This document shows positions 6,911 through 11,555 of a stretch of 11,555 bases of DNA, one piece after another. The notes below the pieces were generated by a model, which worked only from the letters and a program-made list of their open reading frames with translations, was not told the origin of the DNA and made no database searches. Positions within the stretch are counted from its first letter, which is position 1, and the number at the start of each line of letters is the position of its first letter. This DNA is from Stenotrophomonas sp. (GTDB taxonomy: Bacteria; Pseudomonadota; Gammaproteobacteria; Xanthomonadales; Xanthomonadaceae): positions 1-11,555 of the forward strand of contig DQIG01000324.1 in assembly GCA_003525885.1 (NCBI GenBank), given 5' to 3'. The position numbers were made by a program, and so were the translations under genes.

Positions 6911-7714
6911 TTACTGCGGCAGCACTTCCAGCGTGGCGACGTAGCTCAAGCGGCGCTTGGCGGCCTGCTTCACCGACGTCTTGTTGTCCTCGCTGCCGGT
7001 TTCCAGCCAGTACATGCCGGCTTCCGGCCAGGTCACCTTGATTTCGCCCTTGGCGTCGCTGGTCAGTTTCAGCTCGTCCTGTGCGTTGCGGTAGCGGGTG
7101 GCACCACGCACGATCTCGAATTCCAGGCCGGCGGTCGGCTTGCCATCGACCAGCACGCGGAAGGTCGCTTGCTCGCCGGCGAACAGATCATTCGGGTGGC
7201 CGACGGCGACCAGCTCGATGCCACGGTTGGTCGGCTTCAGCGCGGTGTCGTTCGGCGCACCGTTGGTGACGAAGGTCTCCACGCGGCCGACCGACTGGCT
7301 CACTTCCAGCTTCTTCGCGTCCTTGGGCAGTTCGCCAAGGGTCGCGACGCTGCCGCGCCAGCGCTTGCGCTCGCCGTTCTGCTCGTAGGTGGCGAACAGG
7401 CCGTCATTGACCGACGCGATACGGTAGGTGCCCGGCTGCTTCAGTTCGATGTCGAACACGCTGCGGTACTTCCCGGTGGCCGCGTTCTGCGGCTGCACGG
7501 TGCTGCCGTCCGGCGCGGTGATCACCAGCGATTCCAGGCGCAGCGGCACGTGGTTGAAGTAGAACAGGTCGTTGGAGACCGCACCGTCGACGGTGATCCA
7601 CGGTGCGTTGCCGGCGATCACGGTCTGCGAGGGCAGCAGCCAGGCCTTGTGGGCCAGGGCGGAGAAGGGAAGGGCAGCGGCCAGGGCGGCGGCGAGGACG
7701 AGCGTGCGCTTCAT
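6911..7714 (-). CDS. DUF4198 family secreted protein
   Basis: A 267-residue periplasmic protein of the DUF4198 family, a beta-rich group often found beside metal uptake genes. It has a clear signal peptide with cleavage after ALA at 19-21, leaving a mature protein that begins HKAWLLPS, so its first residue would be His22. Other family-like blocks are FYFNHVPLRL (51-60), GTYRIASVNDGLFATYEQNGERKRW (95-119) and ELVAVGHPNDLFAGE (167-181); a carboxypeptidase-like beta fold is expected for the C-terminal half (EATFRVLVDGKP to GMYWLET). Only three His are present (22, 55, 173), all in these blocks, which suggests metal or cofactor contact. Start 7714 has GGAG eight bases upstream. It lies between DUF2271 and apbE-like genes; a large inverted repeat sits just upstream. 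Precise function is unknown. Confidence 0.85.
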   Translation of the reverse strand: MKRTLVLAAALAAALPFSALAHKAWLLPSQTVIAGNAPWITVDGAVSNDLFYFNHVPLRLESLVITAPDGSTVQPQNAATGKYRSVFDIELKQPGTYRIASVNDGLFATYEQNGERKRWRGSVATLGELPKDAKKLEVSQSVGRVETFVTNGAPNDTALKPTNRGIELVAVGHPNDLFAGEQATFRVLVDGKPTAGLEFEIVRGATRYRNAQDELKLTSDAKGEIKVTWPEAGMYWLETGSEDNKTSVKQAAKRRLSYVATLEVLPQ

Positions 7715-7735
7715 GCGGAAGACTCCAGTTGGAAG

Positions 7736-7825
7736 GGGGCGGATCCCTTTCCAACGGAAAGGGCTCTGACCCCGAGGGGTAGGGCAATGGGGGCAGAGCC
7801 CTTCCTGCGGAAGGGATCCGACCCC
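7736..7825. repeat. Large inverted repeat in the operon between DUF2271 and DUF4198 genes
   Basis: Two arms of about 38 bases (7736-7773 and 7789-7825) are near-perfect reverse complements, built around GGATCC-CTTTCC and GGGCTCTG blocks, with a 15-base loop (7774-7788). Each arm also holds its own small hairpin: CCCTTTCC-AAC-GGAAAGGG (7745-7763) and CCCTTCC-TGC-GGAAGGG (7799-7815). The transcript can therefore form one long stem or two short ones. It probably affects termination, processing or stability between the two genes. It looks like a dispersed repeat rather than a gene-specific element, but I cannot count copies. Confidence 0.85.
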
Positions 7826-7836
7826 GGCTCAGGCAG

Positions 7837-8355
7837 TTACGGCTTTACGGCGAGGGTGACCTGGCCCAGTTCGGTGGCGCCCTGCGCCTTGCCGTTCTGG
7901 GCGGCGGTGGCCGGCCAGGTGAAGGGGATCTTCAGCAGTTCGCGGCCACCCACTTCGCGCACCGCTTCGACCACCAGGGTGTAGTTGCCCGGGGCCAGCT
8001 GCTTCAGTGCCGGCTGCTTGTCGTTGAACGACAGCGCGTGCTTGCCGGCCGGGCGGGTCGGGCCGGTCACGCCATCCACCGGCACCTGCAGGGTGCGGCC
8101 GCTCTTGCGCCACCACTGGCGCAGGTCGGGCAGCCACTTGGTGCCGTGGCCTTCGCTGTTGCTGGTCTGCTGATACCAGACCGACAGATTGGCTGCGACC
8201 TTCTGGTCGGCGCCTTCCAGCCAGACCGCCACGTACGGGCGGTGGTACTCGGCCACGTTGAGCTTGGGCACTTCGACGTTGATGTCGAGGGTGGTGGCAT
8301 AGGCCGGCGAGGTGGCCAGCAGGCCGCTGAGGGCGATGGTCAGGGTGACGCGCAT
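7837..8355 (-). CDS. DUF2271 family secreted protein, candidate flavinylated electron carrier
   Basis: A 172-residue periplasmic protein of the DUF2271 family. It has a signal peptide at 1-20 (SPAYA end), then a conserved domain with YVAVWLEGADQKVAANLSVWYQ (41-62), TKWLPDLRQWWRKSG (72-86), VPVDGVTGPTRPAGKH (91-106) and LAPGNYTLVVEAVREVGGREL (120-140). The DGVTGPT stretch (94-100) resembles the ApbE target consensus D-G-x-T/S-G-A-T/S, which would make Thr100 the FMN acceptor, but Ala is replaced by Pro at 99. With apbE-like and diflavin reductase genes in the same operon, the inferred role is to carry electrons in the periplasm, probably for iron reduction. ATG 8355 has GGAG seven bases upstream. 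It lies 25 bases after the PepSY-type gene. Function has not been shown from this sequence. Confidence 0.87.
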   Translation of the reverse strand: MRVTLTIALSGLLATSPAYATTLDINVEVPKLNVAEYHRPYVAVWLEGADQKVAANLSVWYQQTSNSEGHGTKWLPDLRQWWRKSGRTLQVPVDGVTGPTRPAGKHALSFNDKQPALKQLAPGNYTLVVEAVREVGGRELLKIPFTWPATAAQNGKAQGATELGQVTLAVKP

Positions 8356-8380
8356 GGGGCGGCTCCGGAAACGAAGGAAG

Positions 8381-9019
8381 TCAGTGGATCAACAGAAGGG
8401 CGATCAGCAATGGGATCATCAGGCCGAGGCCGACCAGCGGCCAGGTCATGCGCCGCTGCCGTGCATGCAGGTGCAGCAGGAACAGGCCGGTGATGCAGAA
8501 CACCAGGCAGGCCACGGCGAACAGGTCCAGGAACCAGCCCCACGCCGGGCCGGCATTGCGGCCCTTGTGCAGGTCGTTGAGGTAGGACACCACGCCGCGC
8601 GAGGTCGATTCGTACTCCACCGCACCGGTCTCGCGATCGATGCTCAGCCACGCGTCGCCACCGGGGCGCGGCAGCGACAGGTAGATCTCTTCGGCCGACC
8701 ACTCGGCCGGGCGTCCACCGATGGCGATGCCCAACTGCGTGTCCAGCCATTGCCGGGCCGGGCGCGGAATCGGCGCGTTGCCGTCCTCGCGCGTGCCCAG
8801 CTGGCCCAGCAGCGCGGCCGGCAGTTCCAGATGCTGGTTCTGCACCGCGGGCTTGGCCTCGATCTTTGCCGCATGGTTGAGGGTCAGGCCGGTCACCGCG
8901 AACAGCAGCATGCCGATCAGGCACACCGCCGAGCTGATCCAGTGCCACTGGTGCAGCGTCCGCAGCCAGAAGCCACGGTTCTGTTGCTGCTGCACGGTGG
9001 AAGAGGCGGGACGGCTCAC
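8381..9019 (-). CDS. PepSY-associated transmembrane protein
   Basis: A 212-residue inner-membrane protein of the PepSY-associated TM helix type. Helices are at about 29-47, 160-183 and 193-211, with a periplasmic PepSY-like segment (about 95-150: GIAIGGRPAEWSAEEIYLSL, WLSIDRETGAVEYES). Histidines lie at membrane borders: LHQWHW (His23, His26), TLNH (His49), DLHKGR (His151) and LLHLH (His183, His185). In related proteins such residues are suggested to bind haem or pass electrons, and some PepSY-TM proteins serve as reductases for iron-siderophore release. GTG at 9019 is the only plausible start: an in-frame stop lies 13 codons upstream and no Shine-Dalgarno sequence is evident. It is the first gene of the five-gene minus-strand operon, 24 bases or so below the predicted transcription start. 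The role as membrane electron conduit is inferred from family and neighbours. Confidence 0.85.
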   Translation of the reverse strand: MSRPASSTVQQQQNRGFWLRTLHQWHWISSAVCLIGMLLFAVTGLTLNHAAKIEAKPAVQNQHLELPAALLGQLGTREDGNAPIPRPARQWLDTQLGIAIGGRPAEWSAEEIYLSLPRPGGDAWLSIDRETGAVEYESTSRGVVSYLNDLHKGRNAGPAWGWFLDLFAVACLVFCITGLFLLHLHARQRRMTWPLVGLGLMIPLLIALLLIH

Positions 9020-9049
9020 GGCGCGGTTCGAGGCTGACGGGGACTGCCC

Positions 9050-9078
9050 ATTACATCATTGATGAGAATAGCTCGCAA
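9050..9078 (-). promoter_or_regulatory. Candidate sigma70-type promoter with Fur-like half-site for the PepSY/DUF2271 operon
   Basis: On the minus strand TTGCGA (9078-9073) and TGTAAT (9055-9050) are 17 bases apart, matching the -35 and -10 consensus in 4 and 5 of 6 positions. This puts the transcription start near 9043 and the leader at about 24 bases. The spacer contains ATTCTCATC (GATGAGAAT on the plus strand), like one half of a Fur box. The other half is poor, so Fur control is plausible but not established. Confidence 0.5.
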
Positions 9079-9116
9079 TTGCGTGTCGTTCTGTATCCCG
9101 GAGAGGGATTGTCGGC

Positions 9117-9177
9117 TGCCGGCCAGCGGCCGGCACTACCGCTGGCGCGGGTCGGTAGATCCACGCCATGCGTGGAT
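9117..9177. repeat. Inverted pair of SMAG (GTAG-type REP) elements
   Basis: The minus-strand element has arms TGCCGGCC (9117-9124) and GGCCGGCA (9128-9135), with its GTAG at 9136-9139 read on the minus strand. The plus-strand element has GTAG at 9155-9158 and arms ATCCACGC (9159-9166) and GCGTGGAT (9170-9177), identical in core to the one at 4255. The pair lies between the TonB receptor stop and the next operon's promoter. Confidence 0.85.
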
Positions 9178-9183
9178 GACACG

Positions 9184-9291
9184 GTGCCGACCAAGGTCGG
9201 CACCCACCAGAGCAGGGCGGTGCCGACCAAGGTTGGCACCCACCAGGGCAGGGCTGTGCCGACCAAGGTTGGCACCCACCAGGGCAGGGCG
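9184..9291. repeat. Three 36-base tandem repeats, each with a hairpin
   Basis: Units at 9184-9219, 9220-9255 and 9256-9291, nearly identical, with the start of a fourth (GTGC) at 9292. Each begins with a palindrome: GTGCCGACC-AA-GGTCGGCAC in unit one, and a GGTTGGCAC right arm (a G-T pair) in units two and three. CACC and a GGGCAGGGC-like tail follow. The array starts 12 bases past the TonB receptor stop, so it may act as a run of transcript-ending or stabilising hairpins. Confidence 0.9.
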
Positions 9292-9302
9292 GTGCGCAGA
9301 GA

Positions 9303-11555
9303 TCAGAACTTCGCGTTCAACGAGATCCAGTAGCTGCGGCGCTGGTCCTTGGTCGCGTAGTCGTCCACGCAGTTGAACTCGCTCTGGCTGATCAGCAGGC
9401 ACGACTGCGAGACGAAGTCCTTGTCGAACAGGTTGTTGACCCGCGCGTTCACCGTCAGCCACGGCGTGGCCTTCCAGCTGCCACCCAGGTGGAAGATGGT
9501 GTAGTCCTCGTAGTAACGGGTCTGGCTGACGCCGTTGGCGTCGAGCAGGGTGTCGCGGTAGCGGTCGTAGCGGCCCTCTCCGATCAGCGACAGGCTGATG
9601 GCCTCGTTGAGCTGCCAGTTCAGGCTGGCATTGGCCATGTGCTTGGCCGGGGTGGTGCCGGTGATTGGCAGCCCCTTCTGCGGGCCGCTGGTCTGCTCGC
9701 TCTTGGTCCAGGTGTAGTTGCCGCGCAGCTGCAGGTTGTCCAGCAGGTCGACGTGGCCGGCCAGTTCGGCACCGCGGGTTTCAGCCTTTTCGATGTTCAC
9801 GCTCTGGGTGAAGGTGCTGTAGCCCAGCGCCGCCCAGCCCGGGCCGATGTCCACGCAGTAACCGCTGCCGGCCGGCGCCACTTCACAGTTCGGGAAGGTG
9901 CCGCCACTGGCGATCTTGTCTTCGAACTTGTTGATGAAACCGGTGACGTTGAAGCCCCAGCGCTGGCCTTCGTAGTAGGCGGCCAGCTCGTAGTTGGTGC
10001 TGGTTTCAGGCTTGAGGTTCGGCGAACCGACCAGTGGCAGCACGCCCTGGCCACCGAAGCCGGTGATGCCCGGGAACAGCTGGTCCGGTCGCGGGGTCTT
10101 GTAGCCGGTGCTGACGCCGCCCTTGAAGGTCCACGCATCGCTGGCGTTCCACACCAGGTAGCCGCGCGGGCTGATATGGCTGCCGAAGATGTTGTGGTCG
10201 TCGTAGCGCAGGCCGAAGGTGGCAGTCAGGGTATCGGTCAGCGCCCAGTTGTCCTCGGCGAACAGCGCCCACATGCGGTGCTTCTGCCTGGTATTGCTGC
10301 GGTAGCCGGCACCGTCCATGCCGAACACGCCGTCGATCATGTCGGTGTCGTTGTACTGCCCGCCGACGGTCAGCTTGTGCGCGCCGAAGTCCAGGTCGAG
10401 CATCGTGTCGAGCACGTAGCCTTCCAGTTCCATGGTGCGCAGCGGACGCGGCAGGAACGCCTGCAGGCGCGCCATTTCGCTGGGGTTGAGTGCGGTCAGC
10501 GCATTGCCACGGCCGGCTGCGCAGTTGTTGGCGGCACCGGTACGACGGCAGACGTCATTCCACAGCGTCTGCAGGTTGGCGCGCTCGTCCAGGGTCAGCG
10601 GCAGCGAGCGGCCGAGGTTGCTGCTCTTGCTGTGGGTCAGCGAGGTCTGCCAGGTGCCGAAGCTGTAGCGGCCCTGGTGGGTCAGCGACAGCTGGTCGCG
10701 CTCGTAGCGCTGGTAGGCGGTGTAGCCCACGCGCGGCTGTACCACGCGGCGGTTGACCGTGCCGCTGCCATTCGGGTTCGGAATGACCGCGTTGCCGACG
10801 CGCCACAGGCTCGCCAGGCTGTCGAGGGTGCCGGTCTGGCCTTCGCTGTTGTCGTACTTCTGCCGCGACACGTCGTAGTCCAGCCACAGTTCGTGGTCGT
10901 CGTTGATGCGGAAGTCCAGCCGTACACCGCTGTTCCAGTTGGTGTTGGCGACCGACTTGCCACCACCGCCGAAGCCGATGCTGCGCTCCCACAGGGTGCC
11001 ATCCGGCAGCGGCAGCGCATCCCATTCGGGGTTGGAGGCCTTGGCATCGTAGTAGCTGCCGCGTACTGCCAGGCTGAGGCGATCCTTCAGCAGCGGGCCG
11101 CTGAGGTACAGGTCGGTGGTGCGCGCATCGCCGAACTGGTCGTCCTGCTGCACGGTGAAGCCTTGGCTGATCGAGCCGTGCCAGCTGTCCTGGTTGCGGC
11201 GGGTGATGATGTTGATGACACCGCCCATCGCGTCCGAGCCGTACAGCGTGGACATCGGCCCGCGCACGACTTCGATGCGTTCGATCGCATCCAGCGGCGG
11301 CAGGTAGGCGAACTGGCCGCCACCGAAATTGTTCGGGTAGATCTGGCCAACATTGCTCTGGCGGCGGCCGTCGATCAGCACCAGGGTGTACTCGGAGGGC
11401 AGGCCGCGCATCGACACAGTGGCGCGGCCGTTCTTGTCGGTCGCTTCCAGGCCGACATCGATGCCTTCTACGTCGCGCAGCGCATCGACCAGGCTGGTGT
11501 ATGGGCGCTTGCTCAGTTCCTCGCGGCTGACCACGCTGATGCTGGCCGGGGCATC
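9303..11555 (-). CDS. TonB-dependent outer-membrane receptor, FepA/CirA-like (partial, 5' end outside window)
   Basis: Outer-membrane beta-barrel that imports iron-siderophore complexes or similar ligands using TonB energy. The visible 750 residues begin inside the plug: DAPASISVVSREEL, then DALRDVEGIDV, VSMRGLPSEYTLVLIDGRRQ, AIERIEVVRGPMSTLYGSDAMGGVINIITRR (plug end, about residue 120). The rest is barrel, ending in SYWISLNAKF with the terminal Phe expected of outer-membrane proteins. The signal peptide and TonB box lie beyond 11555. The plug and RGxxS-like sequence resemble catecholate or enterobactin-type receptors, but ligand specificity cannot be read. Three Cys pairs in presumed loops may form disulfides (near 10521-10550, 9855-9887 and 9369-9401). 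It lies upstream of, and on the same strand as, the PepSY/DUF2271/ApbE operon, which supports an iron role for both, but repeats and a separate promoter lie between them. Confidence 0.92.
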   Translation of the reverse strand, partial: DAPASISVVSREELSKRPYTSLVDALRDVEGIDVGLEATDKNGRATVSMRGLPSEYTLVLIDGRRQSNVGQIYPNNFGGGQFAYLPPLDAIERIEVVRGPMSTLYGSDAMGGVINIITRRNQDSWHGSISQGFTVQQDDQFGDARTTDLYLSGPLLKDRLSLAVRGSYYDAKASNPEWDALPLPDGTLWERSIGFGGGGKSVANTNWNSGVRLDFRINDDHELWLDYDVSRQKYDNSEGQTGTLDSLASLWRVGNAVIPNPNGSGTVNRRVVQPRVGYTAYQRYERDQLSLTHQGRYSFGTWQTSLTHSKSSNLGRSLPLTLDERANLQTLWNDVCRRTGAANNCAAGRGNALTALNPSEMARLQAFLPRPLRTMELEGYVLDTMLDLDFGAHKLTVGGQYNDTDMIDGVFGMDGAGYRSNTRQKHRMWALFAEDNWALTDTLTATFGLRYDDHNIFGSHISPRGYLVWNASDAWTFKGGVSTGYKTPRPDQLFPGITGFGGQGVLPLVGSPNLKPETSTNYELAAYYEGQRWGFNVTGFINKFEDKIASGGTFPNCEVAPAGSGYCVDIGPGWAALGYSTFTQSVNIEKAETRGAELAGHVDLLDNLQLRGNYTWTKSEQTSGPQKGLPITGTTPAKHMANASLNWQLNEAISLSLIGEGRYDRYRDTLLDANGVSQTRYYEDYTIFHLGGSWKATPWLTVNARVNNLFDKDFVSQSCLLISQSEFNCVDDYATKDQRRSYWISLNAKF

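Noticed and set aside
7090..7120. GAT sequence (RGATRYR) in the DUF4198 protein as a second flavinylation site
   Set aside because: It lacks the upstream Asp and Thr/Ser-Gly of the consensus and sits in a beta-strand-like stretch. The DUF2271 motif fits much better.
5531..7984. An 817-codon plus-strand open frame
   Set aside because: It lies antisense to the diflavin reductase, ApbE, DUF4198 and part of DUF2271, all of which have family motifs. The translation is low-complexity in character, with no signal or domain.

Overview
The window is a high-GC piece of a Stenotrophomonas chromosome, most likely from the S. maltophilia complex. The main evidence is the intergenic repeats: several short palindromes headed by GTAG (for example GTAG-ATCCACGC-CAT-GCGTGGAT), which are the SMAG (Stenotrophomonas maltophilia GTAG) REP-type elements. 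The proteins also look like those of a Xanthomonadaceae genome. No rRNA, tRNA, CRISPR array or transposase was seen.

Left part (1-4079). A minus-strand M20 metallopeptidase runs off the left edge. Divergent from it is a small secreted helix-hairpin-helix (ComEA-like) protein, followed by a good intrinsic terminator. Then come two secreted L,D-transpeptidases in tandem from two different families: a YkuD enzyme with SHGC and a degenerate second YkuD-like half, and a YkuD_2-type enzyme with a GCPAV centre. A HutD/Ves-family protein ends the plus-strand set. A repeat-filled convergent gap (4080-4286) separates this part from the next.

Right part (4287-9019, minus strand). Five tightly packed genes form a probable operon, read in the order: PepSY-type membrane protein, secreted DUF2271 protein, secreted DUF4198 protein, ApbE-type FMN transferase, and a membrane-anchored diflavin reductase with flavodoxin, FAD and NADPH domains. 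A sigma70-like promoter with a GAGAAT (Fur-like) half-site in its spacer lies just upstream. A separate FepA/CirA-like TonB-dependent receptor gene (9303-11555, 5' end outside the window) lies upstream on the same strand.

Reading of the system (inference): NADPH electrons enter the cytosolic diflavin domains, cross the membrane through the reductase anchor and/or the His-rich PepSY protein, and reach the periplasmic DUF2271 protein. That protein carries a DGVTGPT sequence resembling the ApbE flavinylation site. With the TonB receptor beside it, the likely purpose is reductive release or assimilation of iron (or another metal) in the periplasm. Two oddities deserve attention: the ApbE protein has no export signal although its presumed substrate is periplasmic, and the flavinylation motif has Pro where Ala is usual. 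Intergenic spaces hold several structured repeats, including a composite SMAG/tandem-hairpin array present in two related versions and a 38-bp inverted repeat inside the operon.
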